Notes: a model not told the origin generated them from the letters alone. Positions 53,256-62,388 are shown, counted from the first letter of the stretch. The stretch is DNA of 64,000 nucleotides from Elusimicrobiota bacterium (GCA_016218575.1 JACRDN010000023.1:100929-164928); one strand, 5' to 3'. Program-made: numbers and translations.

Positions 53256-54881
53256 CTAGCGGGCACCGATCATGAGCTCGTAGTGGTTGCTGGTCGAGCG
53301 GTAGAAGCCGCCGGCTTCGAGGAGGCGCCGGCGGCGGTCGAGCTCGGCGAGCTCGGCCTGGGCCAAGCTATTCCTCCCGAGGCGGGCCAGGGCCTCGGCG
53401 CGCATGAACCTGGCGCGCAGGTAATTGGGCTCGAGGCGGAGGGCCTCCTCGGCCAGGGCCAGGACTTCGGCCCAGCGCCTGTAGCCGCGCAGGATTTCGG
53501 CGTGCATGCCCAGGCACAGGGCGTTGGTGGGGTTGAGCTGCGAGGCCGTTTCCAATTCCTTCAATGCCTCGTCCGGGCGCGGCGGATTCAGGGACATCCA
53601 CTCCCGGGCCATGGTCTCGCGCAGGTACGAATCGGCCGGAAACAGATGGACGGATTTTTGAGCGAGCTCCAGGCGCTTGGCGGCGTCCGTCTCCCGCTCG
53701 AGGCCCTGGGCATATCTCCTCCCGAGGGAGCTCGGAATCCAGGCGAGGGCCGAAAGGGCCAGCCCCGCGCAGGAAAAAATCATCCAGGAGGCCCGCGGCC
53801 AAACCGGGAGGGCGCTCTTTGCCTCGGGTCCGGTCGCGCAGGCCAAAGCTGAGAAAAAGAGAAGCCCCAAGGTGGGAACATGCAGCATGTTGTCTATCAT
53901 AAGATGCAGTCCCATGGCGGCCAAGGCCGCCATGGCGGTTTCTTGGGGGAGGCTTGTCTTTCCAGGCGCGGGAAGGCGGCGCAGAGTTCCGGCCAAGGCC
54001 AGGAGGAGGAGTGCCAGACCGACCCAGCCCGTTTCCGCCGCGGCCTGCAGCCATTCGCCGTGGGCATAGGCCGAGGTGAATTGGTAATTGGCCTGGCCGT
54101 AGTTGGACGGGAAGTTGTGGCGGAGAAACCCTGCTTCGAAATTCCCAGGCCCCTCGCCGAAAATCGGATGGTCTTGCGTGATTTGCAGGGCGGCCCTCCA
54201 GATATGCGGCCTGCGGAAGGCCTTGTCGAGCTTCAGGAAATAGGCGGGCGAGGCCCCGCGCAGGAGCAGAATCCCCGCGGCCAAGATTCCCGCCCCCAGG
54301 GCGAGGCTTCCCAAGAGCCAGGCCCGGCCTTCGGCGCGGGGATGCCTGAGAGCGACGAGGAGGCTCGAGGCGCAGACAACCAGGATTCCGCCCCGCGCCC
54401 GGGCGAGTATGAGGCAGGACAGGAGCAGTGCAAGCAGTCCTAGCATGAGCCAGCGCAGATACTTCCCGGGCCTTTCGCGATGGATCAAGGCGGCGAAAAC
54501 CGCGGCGAAGGCCGCGGCCTCGGCGAAGACGGTATAGTTGTAATAGGGAGGGAGGAGCCCGACCATGGTCTCTGAGAATATCCCATTGATCCTGCCCGTC
54601 CAGAGCGCGGCCAAGGCGAGGACCGCTCCGGAAAGGGACAAACCCCAAAACCAGATGCGGCGTTCTCTTTCGCCCCAAGCGGCGGCGAGGCTGAAGAAGG
54701 CGACGAAAGTCGCCCAACGGGAGAGAGGCTCGAGTCCCTTGAGGGGCTGGCTTGAGGCGGCCAAGGAGAGGGCGATCCAGGCGAGCCAGAGAAGCCACGA
54801 TCCGGACACCACCCAGGATTTTCGCCAAGCCCGGCGCAGAGCCACGGTCCATATGAGGAGGGAGGCGATGGTCCAGCTCAA
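53256..54881 (-). CDS. O-antigen ligase/polymerase-type membrane protein with TPR-like tail
   Basis: 541 residues starting at TTG. About ten membrane helices, with the Wzy_C/WaaL large loop around DHPIFGEGPGNFEAGFLRHNF and a second conserved stretch AYAHGEWLQAAAETGWVG (with the loop His). After the last helix, residues ~430-540 form TPR-like helical repeats (LELAQKSVHLFPADSYL, ALAEEALRLEPNYLRARF). It would ligate or polymerise a lipid-linked glycan in the periplasm. The stop is next to the 53183-53255 repeat. Confidence 0.8.
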   Translation of the reverse strand: MSWTIASLLIWTVALRRAWRKSWVVSGSWLLWLAWIALSLAASSQPLKGLEPLSRWATFVAFFSLAAAWGERERRIWFWGLSLSGAVLALAALWTGRINGIFSETMVGLLPPYYNYTVFAEAAAFAAVFAALIHRERPGKYLRWLMLGLLALLLSCLILARARGGILVVCASSLLVALRHPRAEGRAWLLGSLALGAGILAAGILLLRGASPAYFLKLDKAFRRPHIWRAALQITQDHPIFGEGPGNFEAGFLRHNFPSNYGQANYQFTSAYAHGEWLQAAAETGWVGLALLLLALAGTLRRLPAPGKTSLPQETAMAALAAMGLHLMIDNMLHVPTLGLLFFSALACATGPEAKSALPVWPRASWMIFSCAGLALSALAWIPSSLGRRYAQGLERETDAAKRLELAQKSVHLFPADSYLRETMAREWMSLNPPRPDEALKELETASQLNPTNALCLGMHAEILRGYRRWAEVLALAEEALRLEPNYLRARFMRAEALARLGRNSLAQAELAELDRRRRLLEAGGFYRSTSNHYELMIGAR

Positions 54882-54882
54882 A

Positions 54883-55650
54883 TTAGGGCCTGGTTTTTGG
54901 AGCCGGCTGGGGCTTGAGCTGGGGCTCTCGCGCGGATGAGACGTTGGCGACCCCGTTCTTCTGGAGCCAGAGCTCGAGGGCGGGAACCTGCCATTGGAAG
55001 TCTATGGGACCGGGGCTCCAGCGCTTGAGGGGGAATACCCGCTTGCCTAGCCACGGCCAGGTTCTCGTGTAGGGCGGGGGGCCCAGCTGTTCCAAATTGC
55101 GCGATCTCAGGATTTGCGCGCCCCAATCCGGGTAGTAGATGTCTCCGCTGGGGACGAGGCCCTCGGGAATGAAGGGGTCCAAAAGTCCCTCGGAATTCTC
55201 CTTGCGGGCAAGGAAGGGATTGAAGCGGTTGCGGGGAGAGACGCTCGCCGCGGAGTCAAGCTCCGGGCGATCGTGCAGAACGTCGAGGCCCTGTTCAAGA
55301 ATTTTCCCGGTTAAAGCGGGCGCGTTGGAGAAGAAGAGGAGGAGAAGCTCCAAGGCCTCGTCCTCGCGCTTGAGGTCGGCCTGCAGGGCTTGGAGGCCGT
55401 GCCAAAGCTGCTCCTCGGCCGGGATCTCGTGGAGGGAGCGCCCCGGCGGCGGATCGATGATGATGCCTCCGTACTGCAGAGCCACGGCCTTGACCGGCGG
55501 CGAGTCCGTGAGGACGAAATTGCGGTGGATTTGCGCGCAAGACCGGGCCGCCATGAAGGGATAGGCGGCCAGGGGCCGGCCCAGGGCCGTTCCGGTGTTT
55601 CCGGGGAAATCACTGGAGTCGTCCAAGTCCAGCATGAGCGAGCAAATCAT
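54883..55650 (-). CDS. Degenerate cytidylyltransferase-like protein
   Basis: 255 residues. The order of elements follows NeuA-type cytidylyltransferases: GTALGRPLAAYPFMAARSCAQI, FVLTDSPPVKAVALQYGGII and VPSGDIYYPDWGAQILRSRN. However the CTP-binding R-x-G-S-K-x-x-x-K-N loop is replaced by DLDDSSDFPGNTG. So it is probably not an active CMP transferase; it may have another nucleotide-sugar or regulatory role. It overlaps the glycosyltransferase upstream by 4 bases. Confidence 0.6.
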   Translation of the reverse strand: MICSLMLDLDDSSDFPGNTGTALGRPLAAYPFMAARSCAQIHRNFVLTDSPPVKAVALQYGGIIIDPPPGRSLHEIPAEEQLWHGLQALQADLKREDEALELLLLFFSNAPALTGKILEQGLDVLHDRPELDSAASVSPRNRFNPFLARKENSEGLLDPFIPEGLVPSGDIYYPDWGAQILRSRNLEQLGPPPYTRTWPWLGKRVFPLKRWSPGPIDFQWQVPALELWLQKNGVANVSSAREPQLKPQPAPKTRP

Positions 55651-56651
55651 TCCAGGCTCTCCAAGCCCGAGAAAACGGCGTTCACCGTGCTGTTCCAGGA
55701 GTGAAGCTCGACGGTGCGGACCGCTTGGGAAATCAATTGCAGGGCCAGGCCCTGCACCGAGGAAAGGGTGACGACGGCTTCCGCCAGGGCCTGGGCCTCT
55801 CCCCCGGAGAAGAGCAGGCCGTTCTTGTGGTCCTCCACGAGCTCCAAGACGGGTCCCGTGCGCGCAGCGATCACCGGACAGCCCTCGGCCATGGCGTAGA
55901 GGGCCATGGTGGGAAATCCATCCAAGCCGTAGGGATCCACGTAGGCCTTGGCCGCTCGGAAATACTCCATGGTCTTGTCGTGGGGCATGCGCCCGAGGAA
56001 GGTGATTCTATCCTCGATGAGAAGCTGCTTGGCCTTGGCCTTGAGCCCGGGCAAGGCCGGGCCGGCGCCGATCAGATTCAAGTGCCAGTCCAGGCGCAGC
56101 CGGGCCATGGCGAGGAAGAAAGTTTCGAGGCTCGACCGGGTGGCCTCGTTGAGGGGCTGGCAGGCCGCCAGGGGAAAACCGTCTGGGCGCGCGGCCCGCG
56201 CCGTCACCACCGCGATCTGCTGGGCCCGGATCTGGTCGTAGGCATAGGGCACCACCCGCACGGAGGCGTTGACGCCCCAGCCCTTGACCACCGCCAGGAG
56301 ATACTGCGTGGGGACGAGGATGAGGTCGGCCATGAGGGCCAGGCGCTGAACCTCGGCCAAGGCTTGGGGTGAGGCAGAGGCGTAGGAGTCGATGAGGCGG
56401 ACCGCGACCCGCCTGCCGGAGGTGCAGGCCGCCATAAGAGCGGCGGGCTGGAGGCTGTTGACGAGGACGAAGTCGGCGCCTGCGGAAAAGTCCGTGGCAG
56501 CCAGGAAGTCCAGGGTCGCTTCCAAAGGCCCGTTGGGAACCGCCTGGGTCTCGCAATGGTGGCCTTTCGCGGCGGCCCGCTTGGCCACCTCGCGGCAGAA
56601 AGCGTCCTCGCTATTGGGTGAGGTCGGGTCTGGGACCAGAAGGAGTCTCAC
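55647..56651 (-). CDS. GT-B glycosyltransferase (family 4/1 type)
   Basis: 334 residues. LNLIGAGPALPGLKAKAKQLL and ITFLGRMPHDKTMEYFRAAKAYVDPY are the donor-side motifs, and GLDGFPTMALYAMAEGCPVIAARTGPVLELVE is the GPGTF motif with the conserved glutamates. The N-terminal half is short. It adds a sugar to the lipid-linked intermediate. It is first in the 52.5-56.7 kb minus operon. Confidence 0.88.
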   Translation of the reverse strand: MRLLLVPDPTSPNSEDAFCREVAKRAAAKGHHCETQAVPNGPLEATLDFLAATDFSAGADFVLVNSLQPAALMAACTSGRRVAVRLIDSYASASPQALAEVQRLALMADLILVPTQYLLAVVKGWGVNASVRVVPYAYDQIRAQQIAVVTARAARPDGFPLAACQPLNEATRSSLETFFLAMARLRLDWHLNLIGAGPALPGLKAKAKQLLIEDRITFLGRMPHDKTMEYFRAAKAYVDPYGLDGFPTMALYAMAEGCPVIAARTGPVLELVEDHKNGLLFSGGEAQALAEAVVTLSSVQGLALQLISQAVRTVELHSWNSTVNAVFSGLESLE

Positions 56652-56738
56652 CTTCCAATTTTAACAGGCAATGGCGAGGGGGTCAATGGATGAAATATGG
56701 GCCTTGCGCGCTGCGGCCGGCGGCAGTATCCTTCCGGC

Positions 56739-57659
56739 ATGTTCGGCTTGGCCGCGCTTTGTCTCTACGTTTCGTCCGTTCAGGCGGGCCCCGTGGGCAA
56801 GAAGATCGTAGCCGAGCCCGAGAGGTGCCTCCTGGTCGAGTCCCGGCTTAAACGCTCGGACCGGCCCATCCTGTTGTGGACCTTCAGTCCCCTGCGCGGT
56901 CTGGGCGCGGATCTATCCTTGGAGCCCTTCGAGAAGGAGAGCTTCGATCGTTCCTCGTACGAAGGCACGGCCCTTTTCGCGCGCTGCGACACGCCGGGGG
57001 AACTGGCGCAGACGCTCGATGATCTTTACGCCAAGAATTACCGCGTGGGCACCTTGTTGTTAGGCGGCCACGGCAATTGCGGAGAGATGCACGCCATGGC
57101 AGACTGGTCGATTTGGCAATTTGAAGGCAAGAGCAGGGTCTTCGCCCCGGGAGCGGTGATTCAATTCGAGGGCTGCGGCATTTGCGAGGGCGAGGCCGGG
57201 CCGGTCTTCCTGCGCGAGGTCGCCAAAACTTTGCTTGCGAAGGGTGGATACGTCTACGCTCCGCGGGGAGACCTCTATCCGATCTATCAGGACCCCCGCG
57301 TCCGCAAGCGCCCCTACCTGGACGCGCCCGCCGGCTACTGCAAGCTCAAGGTCGAGGCCGGCGGGCTCATGCGCTTGTATTATCCCGAGCCTCTCGAGAA
57401 GCGGGGGAGCGATCTTCTGTCGGAGTGCCGGCGGGTCCGGGAGGACCTGCGGCGCTACAAGCCGCTTTTAAGCGATCCCAAGCCCGAGCACGCTGAGGCG
57501 CAGAGGTGGGCCGCCCGCCTGTTCCAACTGCTACGCCGAGTTGAAAGCGAAGCCTTGGATTCCTCCAAGCTGCTGACTTCCGATCGCGTCGCTTCCGCAG
57601 AGTCCCTCATGGCGGAGGCCCGAGAGGCCGATAAAGCTTTTAAAGCGGCTGCCAAATAG
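56739..57659 (+). CDS. Secreted protein with His/Cys dyad, possible caspase-fold peptidase
   Basis: 306 residues from the ATG at 56739, chosen because it gives a signal peptide (MFGLAALCLYVSSVQAG); an in-frame upstream start at 56697 exists. TLLLGGHGNCGEMHAM with H111 is followed ~35 residues later by IQFEGCGICEGEAGPVF with C146 and C149. A hydrophobic strand ending in HG and a second strand ending in Cys is the layout of clan CD (caspase, CHAT, DUF4347) folds. The tail is helical and charged. Peptidase activity is an inference. Confidence 0.6.
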   Translation: MFGLAALCLYVSSVQAGPVGKKIVAEPERCLLVESRLKRSDRPILLWTFSPLRGLGADLSLEPFEKESFDRSSYEGTALFARCDTPGELAQTLDDLYAKNYRVGTLLLGGHGNCGEMHAMADWSIWQFEGKSRVFAPGAVIQFEGCGICEGEAGPVFLREVAKTLLAKGGYVYAPRGDLYPIYQDPRVRKRPYLDAPAGYCKLKVEAGGLMRLYYPEPLEKRGSDLLSECRRVREDLRRYKPLLSDPKPEHAEAQRWAARLFQLLRRVESEALDSSKLLTSDRVASAESLMAEAREADKAFKAAAK

Positions 57660-57665
57660 GCCTAA

Positions 57666-57990
57666 GGCCCTGTCAAGTAATAATATGATCAATTTGGAGG
57701 CCCGAGCTTGGCCGAGTTCTTCGTTGCTCCTTGGTCACATAGCTGCCGCTATGCTCCCTCGTCGCGCCTCGAACTCGTCTCAAGCTCGGGCCTCCCCGTC
57801 CCTTTCCAAAATATTGGAAGGGACGGCCCCTTCCAGTATTCTTGGAGAGGGGCCGAAGGGGCCGAGCGCTTTTGGGCTGCGATCGCGTCGCTCGTCGCTC
57901 ACATACCGCTGCGGGTATGCTCGCTCCTTGCTCCTTGTCTCGCTCCAAAATCGCTTGGCCAAATTGATCATATTATTACTTGACAGGGCC
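57666..57990. mobile_element. MITE-like element with 32-bp terminal inverted repeats
   Basis: GGCCCTGTCAAGTAATAATA starts the left end, and the exact reverse complement of the first 32 bases ends at 57990. TAA flanks both sides (57663-57665 and 57991-57993), a likely 3-bp target duplication. The ~260-base interior holds several nested hairpins: CCGTCCC..GGGACGG near 57797-57827, GGCCCC..GGGGCC near 57824-57856, and two direct-repeat-like units with CATAGC..GCTATG (57739) and CATACC..GGTATG (57900). There is no credible transposase gene. Confidence 0.8.
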
Positions 57991-58010
57991 TAAAGCCTCG
58001 CCGCTCGATT

Positions 58011-58922
58011 TCAGCGGGCAATCCCCGCAAGAACCTCAACCACCTCAACCCCCATCTGGACGGAAGAAATATCCTTGGAGCCCGAATTGATTCCCGCGAT
58101 GAAGGTCTGCAGCGCGCAGAGCAGAGGGGAAGCGGAGGCGTAAGGCAGGGGCTCTCCCGGACCGAGGCGACCGTTTTCGAGGCCGTGGCGCGTCAGTTTT
58201 TGCGCTGTGGTATCGTCCATGACCAAGGCTTTTCCCTCGAAGTAAACCTCGAAGCGGCGCTCCTTGCGGTCAAAGGCGTTGCCGGCCCGGATATGGGCCT
58301 CGAGCCCTCCGGAAAACCGGAGATCGATGTCCCAATTCTCCCCGGGGCCGGCGCCTGGCTCCTTGCGGCCCGCGACGTCGGAGGGCTTGCGCCCGGCGAA
58401 GTCAAGGCATAGGGCCAGGTCATGCGGGGCGTAATCCCACAAGGGGGGAAGCCCCGGCCGGTAAGGCCCGCGGTTGCCTCCGGCGGATTGAATGAGGCGC
58501 GCCGGGCCCAAGGAGGAAGCCGCGGCTTTCAAGGCGGCGTAGGCCGGATGGAAGAGATGAATGTGATTGACCAGGACAAAGGCTCCGCCTTGGCGGGTCT
58601 TGGTGAGAAGGTCTTGGGCTTGGCGCGGATCCAGAGCCAAGGGTTTCTCGACGAGTACGGGGAGCTTGGCCTCCAGAGCGGCCGAGGCGATCTCGAAGTG
58701 CAGCTTCGGCGGCACTGCGAGGATGAGTCCGTCCAGATCCCCGGCCTCGATCAACTCCCGCCAGTTCGCGTTTGCCGCGCAGGACGGCGGGACGAGCTTG
58801 GGGGTTTCGGGGTTGCGGCTCGCCACTCGAGCCAAGACTGCGCCCCCCATCTGGGCGAGGGTCCGGATGTAGTTCCGGCCCCAGGGCCCGGCCCCGACCA
58901 GGCCCAAGCGCAGCGGGCTCAC
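58011..58922 (-). CDS. Gfo/Idh/MocA-family oxidoreductase
   Basis: 303 residues from the GTG at 58922, which overlaps the upstream stop (GTGA). RLGLVGAGPWGRNYIRTLAQ binds NAD(P), LILAVPPKLHFEIA and VLVEKPLAL contain the EKP motif, and PLWDYAPHDLALCLDF holds the active-site His/Asp. It acts on a nucleotide-linked sugar, probably oxidising C3. It is last in the 58.0-61.6 kb sugar operon. Confidence 0.88.
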   Translation of the reverse strand: MSPLRLGLVGAGPWGRNYIRTLAQMGGAVLARVASRNPETPKLVPPSCAANANWRELIEAGDLDGLILAVPPKLHFEIASAALEAKLPVLVEKPLALDPRQAQDLLTKTRQGGAFVLVNHIHLFHPAYAALKAAASSLGPARLIQSAGGNRGPYRPGLPPLWDYAPHDLALCLDFAGRKPSDVAGRKEPGAGPGENWDIDLRFSGGLEAHIRAGNAFDRKERRFEVYFEGKALVMDDTTAQKLTRHGLENGRLGPGEPLPYASASPLLCALQTFIAGINSGSKDISSVQMGVEVVEVLAGIAR

Positions 58923-59986
58923 GCCGATTTTTCGCCGGTGTAGGCGGAGTCGGCCCACTTCAGAAACCGGCGCAGACCCTCCTCCAGCGGAACCTTGGGC
59001 GCGTAGCCGAGTTGGAGGCACGCCTTGGTGATGTCGGGACAGCGGCGGTTGGGCTCATCGGCCGGGTAGCTGTCGGGGTAGGAGACGATCCGGTGCTTGA
59101 TCGGGCGCCCCAGGACGGCCTCGACCTTTCTCACCAACTCCATCATGGAAATCTCGGGTTTCGGGTTGCCGATGTTGTAGGCCTCGCCAGGCGTGCCGCT
59201 CAGAAGAATGCGCAGGAAGCCCACGATGGCGTCCGAGACATAGCAGAAGGTGCGGGTCTGCTTGCCCGTCCCATAGATATTGAGCGGCCTGTCCGCCTTG
59301 ATGCAGCTCGCGAAATTGGGCAGGACCCGGTAGTCGCTCTCCTGCATGCCGGGGCCGTAGACGTTGAAGGGCCGGACCATATTGGCCGAGACCCCGAATT
59401 TCTGGTGATAGATGTAGCAGAGGGTCTCGCCCAGGCGCTTGCTCTCGTCGTAACAGGCGCGCGGGCCCTGGCAGGAGACGTTGCCGCGGTAGCTCTCCTG
59501 GGTCGGAACGTATTTGGGATCCGGGTCTCCGTAGATCTCGCTCGAGCTGAAGAAAAGTATTCGCGCCCCGCGCTTGCGGGCCAGGTCAAGCATGTTTTTC
59601 GTGCCCTGTGTCGCGACCTCCAAGGTCTCGAGGGGATAGGCACGGTAGTAGTAGGGGCTCGCGATCCCGGCGGCCTGGAGTATGTAGTCTACCCGCGGCC
59701 TGAAATCCATGGGCTCGATGATGTTGTGCAGGACGATGCGGATGTTGGGTTCTGGCTTAACCTTGGCCCCGGCCTTTCCGGCCGTGATGAGATTGTCTAG
59801 GACCACCAACTTGCAGGGCTTCTTGAGCCTGTTTTGGTTGAGCCAGCGGAAGGTTTCGATGAAATAGCGTCCTAGGAATCCCTGGCCGCCGCAGAGAAGT
59901 ATGGTTTTTCCGGAGAGCTCGCGGGCCTGCGCTCCCAGATTCTCTCCAATTTCCTGGATATCGCTTTTGAGGAGGAAAGCGGACAT
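58919..59986 (-). CDS. Extended SDR, UDP-glucuronate decarboxylase/epimerase-like
   Basis: 355 residues. KTILLCGGQGFLGRYF (NAD binding), FFSSSEIYGDPDP, CYDESKRLGE (catalytic Tyr/Lys) and RPFNVYGPGM are conserved, and the C-terminal half resembles UDP-xylose synthases and dehydratases. The unusual GGQGFLG in place of TGGAGFIG sets it apart. It overlaps both neighbours by 1-4 bases, so it is part of the same sugar-tailoring operon. Confidence 0.85.
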   Translation of the reverse strand: MSAFLLKSDIQEIGENLGAQARELSGKTILLCGGQGFLGRYFIETFRWLNQNRLKKPCKLVVLDNLITAGKAGAKVKPEPNIRIVLHNIIEPMDFRPRVDYILQAAGIASPYYYRAYPLETLEVATQGTKNMLDLARKRGARILFFSSSEIYGDPDPKYVPTQESYRGNVSCQGPRACYDESKRLGETLCYIYHQKFGVSANMVRPFNVYGPGMQESDYRVLPNFASCIKADRPLNIYGTGKQTRTFCYVSDAIVGFLRILLSGTPGEAYNIGNPKPEISMMELVRKVEAVLGRPIKHRIVSYPDSYPADEPNRRCPDITKACLQLGYAPKVPLEEGLRRFLKWADSAYTGEKSA

Positions 59987-61245
59987 TACTTCACCTCCAC
60001 CTTGGGCAAGGGCACGATGAAGTGCCCCCCGCCCTCATGGAAGGCCTTTTGCTTGGCCATGATGGACTCGGCGAAATTCCAGGCGAGGATCAGGAGATAG
60101 TCGGGCTTTCTCTCGGCTATGGCCGAGGAGGGGAGGATGGGAATGTGGTACCCGGGGGAGAAGAGCCCCTGCTTTAGGAGGCTGTCGTCTACGATGAAGT
60201 CGATGAACTCGGGGCCGAGCCCGAAATGATGCATGAGGGTCGTAGCCTTGGCCGGGGCGCCGAATCCCGCCACCTTTTTTCCCTCGGTCTTTAGGCGCGT
60301 GAGAAGAGAGAGGAGCTCGGTTTTGCGGGCGGAGATGTCCCGGGCGAAGCGCCTGTAGGTCTCGGGCTTGTCCAAGCCGATATCGGTCTCTAGGGCGACG
60401 AGTTCGGCGACCGAGGCGCCGGGGCGGCGCGGTTCCCCCGCCAATTGCGAGATGCCGCGCAGGGAGCCTCCGTGGGACTCCACACGCAGGGCCTCGATCA
60501 ATTCGAGGCCGTTGGTCTTGAGGAAGCTCCGCAGGGGCCGGACCGCGTGGTAGGCCACGTGCTCGTGGTAGATGGTGTCAAAGAGGGTCTTGGTGTAGAC
60601 GTCGGCTAGATATGACACCTCGAAGGCGAAGATGCCGTCGGGCGTCATGAGCTCCTTGACCCCCGCCAGGATTGCCTTTAAGTCATCGGCGTGGGCGAAC
60701 ACGTTATTGGCCGTGACCACTCGCGCCGGGCCGTGGCTTTCCCGGATTTGGCGCGCGAGCTCCGGGGTGAAGAAGGCGGCCCGGGTTTCTATTCCCTTGC
60801 GCGCGGCCGTCGCCGCGATGTCCTTGGCGGGGTCCACGCCGAGGACGCGCAGGCCCGCTTCCTTGAAAAAGCCCAGCAAGGTCCCGTCGTTGGAGCCGAT
60901 ATCGAGGGCGAAGTCCCCCGACCGCAGGCCGTAGCGCTTGATCAAGTCCGCGGCGTAATTCTTGAAATGGTTGACGAAGACCGGGGAGGTCCCCGAGACG
61001 TAGACGTAGTTCTCGAAAAGGTAGGATGGGTCCACCACGTCCAGGAGCTGGAGGTGCGAGCAGTTCCGGCAAAAGAAGAGGTCGAGCGGGAACGAGGGTT
61101 GGGAAACGTCCTTTCGCGAGGCCGGGACGAAGGCGTTGGCCGGGGGCGTAGGGGTGAGCGAGAACACGAGCTCGAGGTCCTTGCTCGCGCAGAGCCGGCA
61201 GTCCTTCCTGCGGCGGCAGAGTTCGATAACTGTCACCGAATTCAA
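59986..61245 (-). CDS. Zinc-binding C-methyltransferase (TylCIII/Methyltransf_13-14 type)
   Basis: 419 residues. The N-terminal zinc site has CRLC and CRNCSHLQL; ALDIGSNDGTLLGFFKEAG is SAM motif I; NNVFAHADDL, YHEHVAYH and a C-terminal Rossmann half (VAGFGAPAKATTLMHHFGL) are typical. This family C-methylates NDP-4-keto-6-deoxy sugars at C3, or acts as a related sugar methyltransferase. The start overlaps the cupin gene's stop by 4 bases. Confidence 0.88.
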   Translation of the reverse strand: MNSVTVIELCRRRKDCRLCASKDLELVFSLTPTPPANAFVPASRKDVSQPSFPLDLFFCRNCSHLQLLDVVDPSYLFENYVYVSGTSPVFVNHFKNYAADLIKRYGLRSGDFALDIGSNDGTLLGFFKEAGLRVLGVDPAKDIAATAARKGIETRAAFFTPELARQIRESHGPARVVTANNVFAHADDLKAILAGVKELMTPDGIFAFEVSYLADVYTKTLFDTIYHEHVAYHAVRPLRSFLKTNGLELIEALRVESHGGSLRGISQLAGEPRRPGASVAELVALETDIGLDKPETYRRFARDISARKTELLSLLTRLKTEGKKVAGFGAPAKATTLMHHFGLGPEFIDFIVDDSLLKQGLFSPGYHIPILPSSAIAERKPDYLLILAWNFAESIMAKQKAFHEGGGHFIVPLPKVEVK

Positions 61246-61619
61246 ATGAGGGGGATGCGGACGATGTCCGCCTCGTAGGCTTTCTGGTCGCGCGCGTTGC
61301 GGGACAAAGTGAGCCAGGCCGTGTCCTGGCGGAATCTCATGGCGTGCTCCACTTGGGGCGGGGTGAAAATCATTTGGCCGGCCTTCACCACCAGGATTTT
61401 TGGCGCCTCTTGGCTGCCCACCGGGCGGTGGTGGTACTCCATCTCTCCCGAGAGCATATAGCAGTAATGCCAGTCCGTGAGGTGGTAGTGGTTGCCGCGC
61501 ACGGCACCCTTGACCGAGTTGATGAGCATGGCGCTTTTCATGGCCCGCTCGACCAGGGGCTGTATGGCTCCGCGCGTGTCAATAATGGGCTGTTCGAGCG
61601 AAACCAAGGATTCTTCCAT
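61242..61619 (-). CDS. Cupin-fold sugar epimerase/isomerase-like protein
   Basis: 125 residues. The single cupin shows GNHYHLTDWHYCYMLSGEMEY (metal-binding His cluster) and FTPPQVEHAM. Small cupins like this occur with sugar 3,4-ketoisomerases and 3,5-epimerases. It is first in the tailoring operon. Substrate unknown. Confidence 0.8.
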   Translation of the reverse strand: MEESLVSLEQPIIDTRGAIQPLVERAMKSAMLINSVKGAVRGNHYHLTDWHYCYMLSGEMEYHHRPVGSQEAPKILVVKAGQMIFTPPQVEHAMRFRQDTAWLTLSRNARDQKAYEADIVRIPLI

Positions 61620-61647
61620 GGAATTCGGGAATTCGGTGACAGTATAC

Positions 61648-62388
61648 TTAATTCGAGACGGATTTTAAGTAGATGAAAAACTCCACGTTGCCCTTGGGGC
61701 CGTGGACCGGGCACTCCAGGAGGCCGAGCTCCGCCACGCCGAGGTCGGGCAGGACGGCGCGCACGCGCTCTATGGCCATTTGGCGGCTTTCCGGGCTCTT
61801 GACCACGCCCTTGGGGACCAATTTCGGCTCCAGCTCGAATTGCGGCTTGATGAGGGCCAAGGCCTCGAAGGGATATCTGAGGCATTTCGTTGCCGGGGAG
61901 AGTACCTTGGTCAAGGATATGAAGGAGACGTCGACCGTCAAAAGATCCGGTCGGGGATCGAAGAGCTCCGGCCGCAAGTCCCGGGCGTGGGTCTCTTCCA
62001 GGCTCGCGACCCGAGGGTCCCTGCGCAGCTTGTCGTGGAGCTGGGCTCGGCCCACGTCTATGGCGTAGACCTTGGCCGCTCCGTTCTGCAGGAGGCAATC
62101 CGTAAATCCTCCGGTCGAGGCGCCGAGGTCGAGGCAGACTCGGCCCCGGACCTGGAGGGGGAAATGCCGGAGTGCGGCCTCGAGCTTGAGGCCGCCGCGG
62201 GAGACGTATGGGCAGGGGGACAGGACCTCGAGGCGGGCCTCGGCGGGTGTGGGGGTTCCGGGCTTGGTCTGGGGGCGCCCATCCACGAGGACTTGCCCCG
62301 CCATCACCGCGGCCTGGGCCTTGGTCCGGGTCGCGAAAAAGCCGCGCTCCACCAAAAGCATGTCCAGACGGGGGCGATTTCGTTTCAC
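61648..62388 (-). CDS. tlyA: TlyA-family 23S rRNA (2-prime-O) methyltransferase/hemolysin
   Basis: 246 residues from the GTG at 62388. RPRLDMLLVERGFFATRTKAQAAV is the S4-like RNA-binding domain, SRGGLKLEAAL links to VCLDLGASTGGFTDCLLQ (SAM motif), and the K-D-K-E catalytic set is plausible (DVSFISLTKVL, LIKPQFELE). TlyA methylates ribosomal RNA. It is a housekeeping gene and marks the end of the glycan region. It shares a short divergent gap with the FolD-like gene. Confidence 0.9.
   Translation of the reverse strand: MKRNRPRLDMLLVERGFFATRTKAQAAVMAGQVLVDGRPQTKPGTPTPAEARLEVLSPCPYVSRGGLKLEAALRHFPLQVRGRVCLDLGASTGGFTDCLLQNGAAKVYAIDVGRAQLHDKLRRDPRVASLEETHARDLRPELFDPRPDLLTVDVSFISLTKVLSPATKCLRYPFEALALIKPQFELEPKLVPKGVVKSPESRQMAIERVRAVLPDLGVAELGLLECPVHGPKGNVEFFIYLKSVSN

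Noticed and set aside
57685..57993. 100-residue frames inside the 57.7-58.0 kb gap as genes
   Set aside because: They run through the terminal and internal inverted repeats on both strands, which shows they are a by-product of the element's symmetry.
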